From Burkholderiales bacterium (lineage in GTDB: Bacteria; Pseudomonadota; Gammaproteobacteria; Burkholderiales; SG8-39), in contig JAENXP010000037.1 of the NCBI GenBank assembly GCA_016649475.1, forward strand, positions 1-10,176: 10,176 nt of DNA, in the 5' to 3' direction. The notes beneath the pieces were generated by a model, which did no database searches, was not told the origin of the DNA, and saw nothing but the letters and a program-made list of their open reading frames with translations. Shown one piece after another: positions 1-7,751 of the stretch. Positions within the stretch are counted from its first letter, which is position 1. Each line of letters begins with the position of its first letter. A program made the position numbers and the translations under genes.

Positions 1-779
1 CCCATGAGCGAGGAGGTGAAGTCCGCCTCGCTGTAGCGCGTGGTGATGCGCTGATCCCCCGATGCGCCGCCGGTAAACGGATGCAGGCTGACATCCAACC
101 GCCCGTGGTAAAAATCGAAACCCAGGATCTGCATGATGCGCAGGCCGAGCTCACGCTGGCGTTCGACCGGGAACGGGCCGCTCGGCTGGATGATGGCCGG
201 TTCACGCCCCTGCCGCGCCAGCACCCGCTCGAGAAAATCCGGCAAAAAGCCGGCGTAATCGTCGAACACCGGATCGATGTCGGCCGCGCGCGCGGCCGGC
301 TCGAACTCATCGAGCAGCGCGTCGTATGCCGAGGTTCCGAACCTGGCGGCCTTGGCCTTGCCGGCTTCCATCGTCAGGCGCAGCACCTCTTCCAGAAAAG
401 GGAGCACCGCGGCGTAATCCGCTTTCGGGCGCGCTTCGCGCCAGGCCATCTCGCACGCCGAGCAGGCGCGCGACTTCGCTTCGACCAGCGCCGAGTCGAC
501 CGCGGTGGCGTGGATCCAGCCGCGGCGCATTTCGCGCACGTTGGCGCGCTCCCAGTCGGCCAGCGTTTCGCTCTCGGCCGCCGCCAGCAAATCGTCGATC
601 TCTGGATCGGTGACCAATTCGTGGCAGATGACATCCAGCGTCGCGAGTTGTTCAGACCGCCCGTCGGCCCCGCCCGCCGGCATTATGACCGAACGGTCCC
701 AGTGCAATATGCCCTGCGCATCGCGCAGGCGTCCCAGGCGCGCAAAACGCTGCTCCAGCTGTTTGTAGGGCGACGGCAT
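1..779 (-). CDS. M32 (Taq-type) metallocarboxypeptidase, N-terminal part, C-terminus beyond left edge
   Basis: Reading the minus strand from the ATG at 779-777 gives 259 codons with no stop, running off the left edge. The N-terminus has the M32 pattern: a helix ending in HWD (residues 26-28), then MPxGG at 33-37. Near the edge are HPFTGG (233-238) and DQRITTRY (242-249), the family's HPF and DxRxTT motifs. The family is about 500 residues, so roughly half is present; the zinc-binding HExxH should lie just past the edge and cannot be checked. Members are cytoplasmic zinc carboxypeptidases that remove C-terminal residues from peptides, with broad specificity. The next upstream ATG is out of frame, and no clear Shine-Dalgarno precedes 779; CTG at 782-780 is an unlikely alternative. 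The gene is transcribed away from the transporter operon and is probably functionally unrelated to it. Family identity is secure from the motifs. Confidence 0.9.
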   Translation of the reverse strand, partial: MPSPYKQLEQRFARLGRLRDAQGILHWDRSVIMPAGGADGRSEQLATLDVICHELVTDPEIDDLLAAAESETLADWERANVREMRRGWIHATAVDSALVEAKSRACSACEMAWREARPKADYAAVLPFLEEVLRLTMEAGKAKAARFGTSAYDALLDEFEPAARAADIDPVFDDYAGFLPDFLERVLARQGREPAIIQPSGPFPVERQRELGLRIMQILGFDFYHGRLDVSLHPFTGGASGDQRITTRYSEADFTSSLM

Positions 780-837
780 CAGTCTATGGCATCCGATCCA
801 AGTGGCCCACGATAGCGCAGCGCCGCCTGCGTCGCAA

Positions 838-867
838 TCGTTCCGCGTCCAGTCGTTCCGCGTCCAG
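838..867. repeat. Perfect 15-bp tandem duplication
   Basis: The 15-base unit TCGTTCCGCGTCCAG occurs twice back to back, at 838-852 and 853-867, followed by a partial resemblance (TGTTCGTC). It lies in the divergent intergenic region, about 40 bases upstream of the candidate -10 box. It could be a paired binding site for a regulator or a slippage duplication; sequence alone does not decide. Confidence 0.85.
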
Positions 868-997
868 TGTTCGTCAAAGCCAACCCTAAAACGAATGAAA
901 ATTGTGTATATTCGTGTGCTGACAGACCGAGTGCGGGATGGAGGGCGTCAGCCACCGGAAGTCGGGGTCTGGATCAAACGACGACAATGTGAACCTC

Positions 998-1003
998 AGG
1001 GAG
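998..1003 (+). promoter_or_regulatory. Ribosome binding site that fixes the binding-protein start
   Basis: AGGGAG lies six bases before the ATG at 1010. It favours that start over the in-frame ATG at 938, which would add 24 hydrophilic residues ahead of a clear signal peptide. Confidence 0.8.
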
Positions 1004-1009
1004 AACCAC

Positions 1010-2218
1010 ATGAAGACACGCAGAAGCTTTTTGTTGGGCGCCGCCACGCTGGCAATGACCGCAGTTTTCAGCGTACCTGCCGCCGCGCAAGGTACCATCA
1101 AGATCGGGGAAATGAACAGCTACAAGCGATTTCCCGCGTTCCTCGAACCGTACAAGAAGGGCTGGGAGCTGGCACTGGAGGAAATCAACAAGTCCGGCGG
1201 TCTCCTCGGAAAGAAAGTCGAAGTGATTTCGCGCGACGACAACGGCGTTCCGGGCGATGCGGTGCGCGTCGCCGAAGAGCTGGTGTCGCGCGAGAACGTA
1301 TCGCTGCTCATGGGGGCGTTCGCCTCGCACGTGGGCCTCGCGGTAAGCGATTTCGCCAAGCAGCGCAAAACCCTGTACATCGCCGCCGAACCCCTGACCG
1401 ACCAGATCGTGTGGAACAAGGGCAATCACTACACTTTCCGCCTGCGACCCTCGACCTACATGCAGGTCGCCATGCTGGTCCCGGATGCGGTTAAGCTGAA
1501 CAAGAAGCGCTGGGCCGTCGTTTATCCCAACTACGAGTATGGCCAATCCGCCACTGCCGGATTCAAGAAGCTGCTTTCCGCCAAGCAACCCGGTGTCGAG
1601 TTCGTCGCCGAGCAGGCGCCGGCCCTGGGCAAGATCGAGGCCGGCGCGGTGGTGCAGGCCTTGATCGACGCCAAGCCGGACGCCATATTTTCCTCGCTGT
1701 TCGGTGCCGATCTGCAGAAATTCGTGCGCGAAGGCAGTCAACGCGGACTGTTCAAGGGCCGGCCGGTGTTCAACTTGCTCGCGGGCGAACCGGAATACCT
1801 CGACACGCTCAAGGACGAAACGCCAGAGGGCTGGTACGTGACCGGCTATCCCTGGGAGCAGATCGATACGCCGGAGCACAAGAAGTTCCTCGCTGCGTAC
1901 CGCGCCAAGTGGAACGACTATCCGCGACTGGGCTCGATCGTCGGCTACTCCACCCTGATGAGCGCGGCCGAGGCGATCAAAAAAGCCGGTTCGACCGACA
2001 CCGAGAAAATGATCGCTGCGATGAAGGGAATGCAGATGGATTCGCCGCTGGGCAAATTTACCTATCGCGCACTCGATCACCAGTCCACCATGGGTGCTTA
2101 CGTCGGGCGCCTCGCGCTGAAGGACGGCAAGGGCGTGATGGTCGACTGGAACTACGCCAAGGGCGGCGATTACCTGCCCAGCGATGCCGAAGTCAAGGCC
2201 ATGCGACCGGCGGAGTAA
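1010..2218 (+). CDS. Branched-chain-amino-acid-type ABC transporter substrate-binding protein
   Basis: The 402-residue product is a periplasmic binding protein of the Peripla_BP_6 (LivK-like) class, which captures a small ligand and delivers it to the permease. Residues 1-26 form a signal peptide: TRRSFLL at 3-9 fits the twin-arginine pattern, followed by a hydrophobic run and PAAA before QG at 27-28. The mature part begins with IKIGEMN, then GWELALEEIN-SGGLLGKKVEV and the DD of the first lobe, the standard opening of this class. Length is normal for the family. The start is fixed by AGGGAG six bases upstream and by the signal peptide. It is the first gene of the operon; the permease follows after a 93-base gap holding a hairpin. 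Family membership does not show that the ligand is an amino acid: relatives bind amides, urea and aromatic acids, and the HyuAB neighbours suggest a cyclic amide or similar. Ligand unknown. Confidence 0.92.
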   Translation: MKTRRSFLLGAATLAMTAVFSVPAAAQGTIKIGEMNSYKRFPAFLEPYKKGWELALEEINKSGGLLGKKVEVISRDDNGVPGDAVRVAEELVSRENVSLLMGAFASHVGLAVSDFAKQRKTLYIAAEPLTDQIVWNKGNHYTFRLRPSTYMQVAMLVPDAVKLNKKRWAVVYPNYEYGQSATAGFKKLLSAKQPGVEFVAEQAPALGKIEAGAVVQALIDAKPDAIFSSLFGADLQKFVREGSQRGLFKGRPVFNLLAGEPEYLDTLKDETPEGWYVTGYPWEQIDTPEHKKFLAAYRAKWNDYPRLGSIVGYSTLMSAAEAIKKAGSTDTEKMIAAMKGMQMDSPLGKFTYRALDHQSTMGAYVGRLALKDGKGVMVDWNYAKGGDYLPSDAEVKAMRPAE

Positions 2219-2242
2219 GCGCAATACGACGTATCCTCGTCC

Positions 2243-2279
2243 CGTTCCCTCTCCTGCGCCGGGAGAGGGAATGCTTTTT
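2243..2279 (+). terminator. Hairpin plus T-tract between binding protein and permease
   Basis: TTCCCTCTCC (2245-2254) pairs perfectly with GGAGAGGGAA (2262-2271), extendable by two weaker pairs, with a 7-base loop. TTTTT follows at 2275-2279. This has the form of a Rho-independent terminator. Its place inside the operon, after the binding-protein gene, suggests partial termination or 3'-end mRNA protection, giving more binding protein than permease. Similar CCCTCTCC...GGAGAGGG palindromes are, to my knowledge, common between genes in GC-rich proteobacteria, so it may also be a dispersed extragenic palindrome. Confidence 0.75.
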
Positions 2280-2311
2280 CTGCCTTCTAAAAAGAACGTA
2301 GCGAGTCACAA

Positions 2312-4198
2312 TTGAGCTTCAGCGCAATTTTCGTTCAACTGCTCAATGGACTCGCTTCAGCCTCGTCTTTGTTTCTGGTCGCGGCCGGTTTGTCGCTGAT
2401 CTTCGGCGTTACCCGCATCGTCAACTTCGCCCATGGCTCGCTCTACATGCTGGGCACCTATACCGCCTACAGCCTGGTGGAACAATTCAGCGGTGGCATA
2501 CTCGGCTTCTGGGCCGGAGTGCTGCTCGCCGGCCTGATCGTAGGCGTGTTCGGCGCCTTGGTCGAACGCCTGCTGCTGCGGCGCCTGTACCACGCACCGG
2601 AACTGCTGCAGCTGCTCGCCACCTTCGCCCTGGTGCTGATCATCAGCGATTTTGCCCTCTGGATCTGGGGTCCGGAGGATCTGCTGGGTCCGCGTGCGCC
2701 GGGCCTGGAAGGCGCGGTGGCTGTCGCTGGGCGCAAGGTCCCCGAATACGATCTGTTCCTGATCATCCTCGGCCCGGTCGTGCTCGGCCTCCTGTGGCTG
2801 CTGCTCACGCGCACCCGCTGGGGCACGCTGGTGCGCGCGGCAACCGAAGACCGCGAGATGGCCGGCGCGCTGGGGGTCAACCAGGCCTGGCTGTTCACCA
2901 GCGTATTCGCGCTCGGCTCATTCCTCGCCGGAATCGGCGGCGCGATTCAGATTCCGCGCGAGCCGGCGGTGCTGACCATGGATCTTTCGATTCTGTCCGA
3001 CGTATTCGTCGTGGTGGTGGTCGGCGGCATGGGCAGCATCCCCGGCGCCTTTCTCGCCGCGGTGATCATCGGCGTACTCAAGGCCATGTGCATAGGCATA
3101 GGCAGCGTCAGCGCTTTCGGCATCGATTTCTCGTTCTCCAAGCTGACGCTGGTGGTGGAATTTATCGTCATGGCAGTGGTGCTGGTGATCCGTCCCTGGG
3201 GCCTGTTCGGGCGGTCGCAGGGCGTGCCGCGCGGCGCGGCGTCGGTGGAACCGCCTTTGCCCCTCCCCTCGCCCGCGCTGTTGAAGGGATTCGCCGCAGT
3301 GCTGATCGCGCTCGCGCTGCTGCCGCTGTTCTCCGACCGCTACACCCTGGTGCTGCTGACCGACATCCTGGTGTTCGCGCTGTTCGCCGTCAGCCTGCAT
3401 TTCATCATGGGCCCCGCGGGGATGCATTCCTTCGGCCACGCTGCCTATTTCGGCCTGGGCGCCTACGCCGCGGCGCTCCTGTTCAAACACCTGCTGCCGA
3501 TGGAACTCGCGCTGGCACTTGCGCCGCTTGCGGCCGGATTTGGAGCCCTCGCATTCGGCTGGTTCTGCGTACGCCTGTCGGGCGTGTATCTCGCGATGCT
3601 GACGCTCGCCTTTGCGCAGATTGCGTGGTCGGTGGTGTACCAATGGGACACCTTTACCGGCGGCTCCAACGGGATGGTGGGGGTGTGGCCGGCGCAGTGG
3701 CTCGCCTCGAAGACTACGTTCTACTATCTCGCGCTGGCGCTTTGCGCCGGCGGCACGCTTATTCTCTGGCGCATCCTGTATTCCCCCTTCGGCTATGGAC
3801 TGCGCGCCGGACGCGACTCGCCCTTGCGCGCCGACGCCATCGGCATCGATGTGCGCCGGCAGCAATGGTTCGGCTTCGCCCTCGCGGGCACGTTCGCCGG
3901 CCTGGCCGGCGCGATATACGCGTTCTCCAAGGGCAGCATTTCGCCGGACGCCCTGTCGATTCCGCGCTCCGTGGACGGACTGGTCATGGTGCTGATGGGC
4001 GGCGTTCAGACGCTCACCGGCGCAGTCGCCGGCGCCGCCGTGTTCACCTGGCTGCAGGACACCATCTCGCGACAGACCGAGTTCTGGCGCGCGCTGCTCG
4101 GCGGCATCATCCTGTTCCTGGTACTCGTCTTCCCGCAGGGCATCGCCGGCTTCATCCGCGAGCGCTGGGAAGCGCGCACTGGAAGGAGTCAGGCATGA
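2312..4198 (+). CDS. Fused LivH-LivM-type ABC permease
   Basis: This 628-residue membrane protein joins both permease halves of a Liv-type importer in one chain. Residues 1 to about 295 are LivH-like: GLSLIFGVTRIVNFAHG at 26-42 and a cytoplasmic coupling loop around 174-188 (VRAATEDREMAGALG). After a Pro-rich linker near 305-325, the rest is LivM-like, with SFGHAAYFGLGAYAA near 373-387 and its own coupling loop at 497-512 (LRAGRDSPLRADAIGI). Many hydrophobic segments run through both halves. E. coli uses separate LivH and LivM, so the fusion is a real architectural feature, although such fusions are known in proteobacteria. The start is TTG at 2312: the next Met is at residue 46, inside the first conserved block, so a later start would destroy the fold. 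The ribosome binding site is weak. The stop overlaps the next start as ATGA. Confidence 0.93.
   Translation: MSFSAIFVQLLNGLASASSLFLVAAGLSLIFGVTRIVNFAHGSLYMLGTYTAYSLVEQFSGGILGFWAGVLLAGLIVGVFGALVERLLLRRLYHAPELLQLLATFALVLIISDFALWIWGPEDLLGPRAPGLEGAVAVAGRKVPEYDLFLIILGPVVLGLLWLLLTRTRWGTLVRAATEDREMAGALGVNQAWLFTSVFALGSFLAGIGGAIQIPREPAVLTMDLSILSDVFVVVVVGGMGSIPGAFLAAVIIGVLKAMCIGIGSVSAFGIDFSFSKLTLVVEFIVMAVVLVIRPWGLFGRSQGVPRGAASVEPPLPLPSPALLKGFAAVLIALALLPLFSDRYTLVLLTDILVFALFAVSLHFIMGPAGMHSFGHAAYFGLGAYAAALLFKHLLPMELALALAPLAAGFGALAFGWFCVRLSGVYLAMLTLAFAQIAWSVVYQWDTFTGGSNGMVGVWPAQWLASKTTFYYLALALCAGGTLILWRILYSPFGYGLRAGRDSPLRADAIGIDVRRQQWFGFALAGTFAGLAGAIYAFSKGSISPDALSIPRSVDGLVMVLMGGVQTLTGAVAGAAVFTWLQDTISRQTEFWRALLGGIILFLVLVFPQGIAGFIRERWEARTGRSQA
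4183..4188 (+). promoter_or_regulatory. Strong ribosome binding site of the LivG gene
   Basis: AAGGAG lies six bases before the ATG at 4195, within the last codons of the permease gene. It fixes the LivG start even though the reading frame is open far upstream. Confidence 0.85.
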
Positions 4199-4959
4199 CA
4201 GTGTTGCGCGTCACCGATCTGTGCAAGTCCTACGGCGGCGTGCAGGCGGTATGCAACGTGAGCTTCAGTCTGGACGCGGGCGAAATACTGGCGCTGATCG
4301 GCCCCAACGGCGCGGGCAAGACCACCTGTTTCAATATGCTCAACGGCCAGATCGCGGCGGGCAGCGGCAGCGCCGAATTCGAAGGCCGCAGCCTGATCGG
4401 CTTGAAGCCGCGCCAAATCTGGCGCCTTGGTGTGGGCCGCACTTTCCAGATTACCGCCACATTCTCTTCCATGAGTGTGCGTGAAAACGTGCAGACCGCC
4501 CTGCTCAATTTTCATGGCAGGCTCAGTTCACTCGCAACGCTCGCCGCGCGACTATACGTAGACGAGGCAGAGTCGCTGCTCGAGCGCGTGGGCATCGCAG
4601 CGCAGGCCGAACGCCCCTGCGCCGTGCTCGCGTACGGCGACTTGAAGCGGGTGGAGCTCGCCATAGCGCTCGCCAACCGGCCGCGACTGTTGCTGATGGA
4701 CGAGCCCACCGCAGGCATGGCGCCGACCGAGCGCGTGGCGCTGATGCAACTCACCGCAGAACTGGCGCGCGCATCCAACATCGCGGTGCTGTTCACCGAG
4801 CACGACATGGACGTGGTGTTCGCACACGCGGACCGCATTCTCGTTCTGAACCACGGCAACCTCATCGCCGAAGGCAAACCTGCCGAGGTGCGCGCCAACC
4901 GGGAAGTGCAGGAAGTCTATCTCGGATCCGGCAGCCTGTTCGGGGCCGCGCATGCTTGA
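4195..4959 (+). CDS. livG: LivG-type ABC transporter ATPase
   Basis: This 254-residue cytoplasmic ATPase powers the fused permease together with the LivF-type partner. Walker A is GPNGAGKT (36-43), the Q-loop is in VGRTFQI, Walker B is LLLMDEP with the catalytic Asp-Glu at 169-170, and the switch His is H203 (TEHDMDVVF). The signature loop reads LAYGDLKR (145-152), not the canonical LSGGQ; Liv-type ATPases often carry SYG or AYG variants here, so this is not inactivation. The insert after the Q-loop and the terminal LGSG are typical of the LivG (BCA_ABC_TP_C) subfamily. The start at 4195 overlaps the permease stop as ATGA and has a strong AAGGAG, implying translational coupling. Its 3' end overlaps livF by eight bases. 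The symbol denotes the family; the substrate need not be leucine. Confidence 0.94.
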   Translation: MTVLRVTDLCKSYGGVQAVCNVSFSLDAGEILALIGPNGAGKTTCFNMLNGQIAAGSGSAEFEGRSLIGLKPRQIWRLGVGRTFQITATFSSMSVRENVQTALLNFHGRLSSLATLAARLYVDEAESLLERVGIAAQAERPCAVLAYGDLKRVELAIALANRPRLLLMDEPTAGMAPTERVALMQLTAELARASNIAVLFTEHDMDVVFAHADRILVLNHGNLIAEGKPAEVRANREVQEVYLGSGSLFGAAHA

Positions 4960-5653
4960 GCTGACGGGCGTCAACAGCGCCTACGGCCGCGCGCATATCC
5001 TGTTCGATCTGAGCTTGTCCGCGAATCGCGGGGAAGTCGTGGTGCTGCTGGGCCGCAACGGCGCCGGCAAGTCCACCACGCTCAAAACGCTGATCGGACT
5101 GGTGCGCCCGCTCTCCGGCGAAATCAGCTTCGACGGACGGCGTATCGAGCAGCTCGAAGCCTATCAGATCGCCCGCCTCGGTCTGGGCTATGTGCCCGAG
5201 GAGCGGCGCATCTTCACCGATCTCAGCGTAATGGAAAACCTAGAAGTGGGCAGGCAGCCGCCGCGCGCCGGCGCGCCGCAGTGGACGCCGGAGAAGCTGT
5301 TCGGACTGTTCCCCAATCTGGCGGGCATGCGCGAGCGGCGCGGAGCGCACATGTCCGGCGGCGAACAACAGATGCTCACCATCGCGCGCACCCTGATGGG
5401 CAATCCCCGCGCCATTTTGCTCGACGAACCATCCGAGGGCCTGGCGCCGGTGATCGTCGAGCAGATGGCGAGCACCATCCTGGAACTGAAGCAGGAAGGC
5501 CTGTGCGTATTGCTGTCGGAGCAGAACCTGCATTTCGCCAACCTGGTCGCCGATCGCGCGTATATCATCGAGAAAGGCCATATCCGCTACCAGGGCACCA
5601 TGGCCGAACTTGCCGCCAATGAGCAGATGCGCTCCACCTACCTATCCCTCTGA
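4952..5653 (+). CDS. livF: LivF-type ABC transporter ATPase
   Basis: This second ATPase has 233 residues, the usual LivF length. It has Walker A GRNGAGKS (34-41), the Q-loop region GLGYVPEERRIFTDLSVMEN, signature MSGGEQQM (134-141) and Walker B ILLDEPSEGLAP with Asp-Glu at 158-159. YVPEERRIF and the DEPSEGLAP block are hallmarks of the LivF branch. The switch position is Gln-Asn (SEQN) where many ABC ATPases have His; SEQN is normal in LivF, so catalysis is probably driven by the LivG site. The start codon lies inside the end of livG (eight-base overlap), so the two are translationally coupled. The hydantoinase gene begins three bases after the stop, tying importer and enzyme into one transcription unit. 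No other ATPase or permease gene is needed to complete the importer. Confidence 0.94.
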   Translation: MLELTGVNSAYGRAHILFDLSLSANRGEVVVLLGRNGAGKSTTLKTLIGLVRPLSGEISFDGRRIEQLEAYQIARLGLGYVPEERRIFTDLSVMENLEVGRQPPRAGAPQWTPEKLFGLFPNLAGMRERRGAHMSGGEQQMLTIARTLMGNPRAILLDEPSEGLAPVIVEQMASTILELKQEGLCVLLSEQNLHFANLVADRAYIIEKGHIRYQGTMAELAANEQMRSTYLSL

Positions 5654-5656
5654 ATC

Positions 5657-7705
5657 ATGAAAACAAACAAATCGAACTGGGTCGTAGGCATCGACGTCGG
5701 CGGCACCTTCACCGACCTCATCATGCTCAACGCCGCCGACGCAACGGTGCGCCTGGCAAAGGTGCCGACGACGACGGACAACCAGGCCTACGGCGTGGTC
5801 GCCGCGCTCTCGGCGGCGGGGGCGATCCTGCCGCAACTGCAGGTCATCGTGCACGGCACCACGACCACGACCAACGCCATCCTCGAACGCAAGGTCGCGC
5901 GCGTCGGCCTGATCACCACCCGCGGTTTTCGCGATTCGCTGGAACTCGGGCGGCGCACCCGGCCAAAGCCTTACGGGCTCACCGGATCGTTCGCTCCGTT
6001 GGTGCCGCGCGAGCTGCGCCTCGAAGTGCCCGAGCGCATGGATGCGGAAGGCGAGGTGCTGACGCCGCTGGACGATGCCGCGGTGACAGCCGCGGTCGCG
6101 CAGCTGATGGCCAAAGGCTGTGAAGCTCTGGTAATCCACTTCCTGCACAGCTACATCAATCCGGCGCACGAACTTCGCGCACTCGAGATCGCACGCGGCA
6201 TGTGGCCAAACGCCTATCTCACAGCCGGGCACCTGATTTTGTCCGAGTACCGCGAATACGAGCGCGGCACCACTGCCTGCGTCAACGCCGCGGTGCAGCC
6301 GATACTCGCGCGCTATATCGAGCGCCTGCGGCGCGAACTGCGCGAACAGGGATTTGCCAACGACCTGCTGGTGATGCAGGGCAACGGCGGCACCGTGTCC
6401 TCGGCCATCGTGGCCGAGCACGCCGTCAACACTGTCATGTCCGGCCCTGCCTCGGGGGTGATGGCCGCCGCCTACACCGCGTCCGCCGCCGGCTACAGCG
6501 AGGTGGTGACTTACGACATGGGAGGCACTTCCACCGACGTCGCGCTGATACAGGCAGGCGTGCCCACCGTGTCCTCGGAACTGGAACTGGAATACGCCAT
6601 GCCGATCCATGTGCCGATGGTGGACGTGCACACCATCGGCGCCGGTGGCGGCTCGATCGCCTTCATCAACGAAGCCGGCATGCTGCAGGTCGGGCCGGAA
6701 TCGGCAGGCGCCACGCCGGGACCGATCTGTTACGGCCGTGGCGGACGCGAACCGACCATCACCGATGCCAATCTGATTCTGGGCCGGCTCAATCCGGACA
6801 AACTCCTCGCCGTCGACCGGCCGGTATCGCTGGATGAGGTGCGCGCAATCATCCTGGAGAAAGTGGGCAAACCGCTGGGGCTGGACGCTACCGCGGCCGC
6901 AGCGGCAATACTGCGCATCGCCAACGACAGAATGGCCGGCGCCATCCGCATGGTCTCGCTCGCGCGCGGACACGATCCGCGCGACTTCGTGCTGTTCCCG
7001 TTCGGCGGCGCCGGCCCGCTGCATGCGGCGGCGCTGGCGCGCGAACTGGCGATTCCAAAGCTGTTGATCCCGGTACGCCCGGGCATCACCAACGCACTGG
7101 GTTGCGTCGTCGCCGATGCCCGTCACGATTACGTCAATACCATCAACAAGCCCTTGCCGGCGCTCGACATCAATCTGGTCTGGTCGACCCTGGAAGCGCA
7201 GATTGCCGAAGGGCGGGCGACGCTCGCGCGTGAAGGCGTGGCCATCGAGGGCACGCGCATCCTGCACTTTGCCGACATGCAGTTCCAGGGACAGAGCCAT
7301 ATCCTCTCCCTCGGCCTGCCGCAGCTCAAGGTGACGAAAGACGAACTGCAGCGCCTGTTCGAAGCCGCCTACTGGGAACGCTTCGGCGTGGAACTGCCCG
7401 AAATCCGCGCCGTGCTGGTCAACCTGCACACCGCCGTGATCGGCCTGCGACCGCGGCTGGATCTGGCCGTGCTCGCGCGCGCAAGTGAACGCGCCGGCGA
7501 CCTGCAGGGCGCGCTGAACGGAATGCGCGAAGTCTGGTTCGAAGGCGGCGTTCGCGCCACGCCCATCTATCAGCGCGAAAAGCTGCCGCAGGACGCAAGA
7601 TTCATCGGGCCCGCCGTGATCGAGCAGCTGGACTGCACCACGGTGATCGAGCCGGACAACCGCGTGGAACTCGACGCCCTGGGCAATCTGCTGGTGACGG
7701 TGTGA
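5657..7705 (+). CDS. hyuA: Hydantoinase/oxoprolinase family subunit A (ATP-dependent)
   Basis: The 682-residue product matches subunit A of the HyuA/HyuB enzymes (N-methylhydantoinase, 5-oxoprolinase, caprolactamase, acetone and acetophenone carboxylases). These use ATP to activate a carbonyl or amide for hydrolysis or carboxylation. The actin-like ATPase phosphate loops are both present: DVGGTFTD (13-20) and DMGGTSTD (287-294). The conserved DVHTIGAGGGS (323-333), HGTTTTTNAILER and GATPGPICYGRGG blocks are intact. The N-terminal Hydant_A_N domain covers about 9-185, the Hydantoinase_A domain about 205-495, and a C-terminal domain the rest. Length is normal and no frameshift is seen. It starts three bases after the livF stop with no clear Shine-Dalgarno, suggesting coupling. 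Cytoplasmic, expected to act with HyuB. Substrate, and whether it hydrolyses or carboxylates, cannot be told from sequence; no extra carboxylase subunit is nearby, which mildly favours an amidohydrolase. Confidence 0.92.
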   Translation: MKTNKSNWVVGIDVGGTFTDLIMLNAADATVRLAKVPTTTDNQAYGVVAALSAAGAILPQLQVIVHGTTTTTNAILERKVARVGLITTRGFRDSLELGRRTRPKPYGLTGSFAPLVPRELRLEVPERMDAEGEVLTPLDDAAVTAAVAQLMAKGCEALVIHFLHSYINPAHELRALEIARGMWPNAYLTAGHLILSEYREYERGTTACVNAAVQPILARYIERLRRELREQGFANDLLVMQGNGGTVSSAIVAEHAVNTVMSGPASGVMAAAYTASAAGYSEVVTYDMGGTSTDVALIQAGVPTVSSELELEYAMPIHVPMVDVHTIGAGGGSIAFINEAGMLQVGPESAGATPGPICYGRGGREPTITDANLILGRLNPDKLLAVDRPVSLDEVRAIILEKVGKPLGLDATAAAAAILRIANDRMAGAIRMVSLARGHDPRDFVLFPFGGAGPLHAAALARELAIPKLLIPVRPGITNALGCVVADARHDYVNTINKPLPALDINLVWSTLEAQIAEGRATLAREGVAIEGTRILHFADMQFQGQSHILSLGLPQLKVTKDELQRLFEAAYWERFGVELPEIRAVLVNLHTAVIGLRPRLDLAVLARASERAGDLQGALNGMREVWFEGGVRATPIYQREKLPQDARFIGPAVIEQLDCTTVIEPDNRVELDALGNLLVTV

Positions 7706-7709
7706 CGCG

Positions 7710-7748
7710 ATGAAAGCCCTCTTTACGCAGAATCTACTTCAGCCATGA
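7710..7748 (+). other. 12-codon mini-ORF in the hyuA-hyuB gap
   Basis: Directly after the hyuA stop, an ATG at 7710 opens 12 codons (MKALFTQNLLQP) ending in TGA at 7746-7748. It has no obvious ribosome binding site and may be chance. It is recorded because this is the one real gap in an otherwise tightly packed enzyme segment and it ends just before a hairpin. Confidence 0.2.
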
Positions 7749-7751
7749 ATC

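Larger units (their letters stand above)
780..1009. promoter_or_regulatory. Divergent intergenic region with candidate operon promoter
   Basis: These 230 bases separate the start codons of two divergent genes, so promoters for both should lie here. Around 881-915 the sequence becomes clearly A/T-richer than its surroundings. It holds TATATT at 907-912, a possible -10 box for the plus-strand operon, about 100 bases before the first gene; I see no convincing -35 at the right distance. On the minus strand the same patch reads TATACA (910-905), which could serve the carboxypeptidase gene. No convincing coding sequence or regulator gene was seen here. No operator can be assigned, since no regulator is in the window. 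Confidence 0.35.

Noticed and set aside
81..815. 244-codon plus-strand open frame at the left end
   Set aside because: The minus strand here encodes a carboxypeptidase with HPFTGG and DQRITT motifs; the plus frame shows none.
938..1009. Earlier ATG for the binding protein adding 24 residues
   Set aside because: It would place hydrophilic residues before a clear signal peptide, whereas the ATG at 1010 has AGGGAG six bases upstream.
974..2224. Long open frame on the minus strand opposite the binding-protein gene
   Set aside because: It is a shadow of a GC-rich gene: the sense frame gives a full family match with signal peptide, the antisense frame gives low-complexity His/Arg/Gly-rich sequence with no recognisable domain.
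2794..4194. Upstream extension of the LivG frame through the permease gene
   Set aside because: This part translates to Arg/His-rich sequence out of frame with the permease; the AAGGAG and ATG at 4195 mark the true start.
5642..7429. 595-codon open frame opposite hyuA
   Set aside because: The composition (HRxG, QRRR, DDG runs) and lack of any motif mark it as an antisense shadow; hyuA carries all conserved ATPase motifs in the sense frame.
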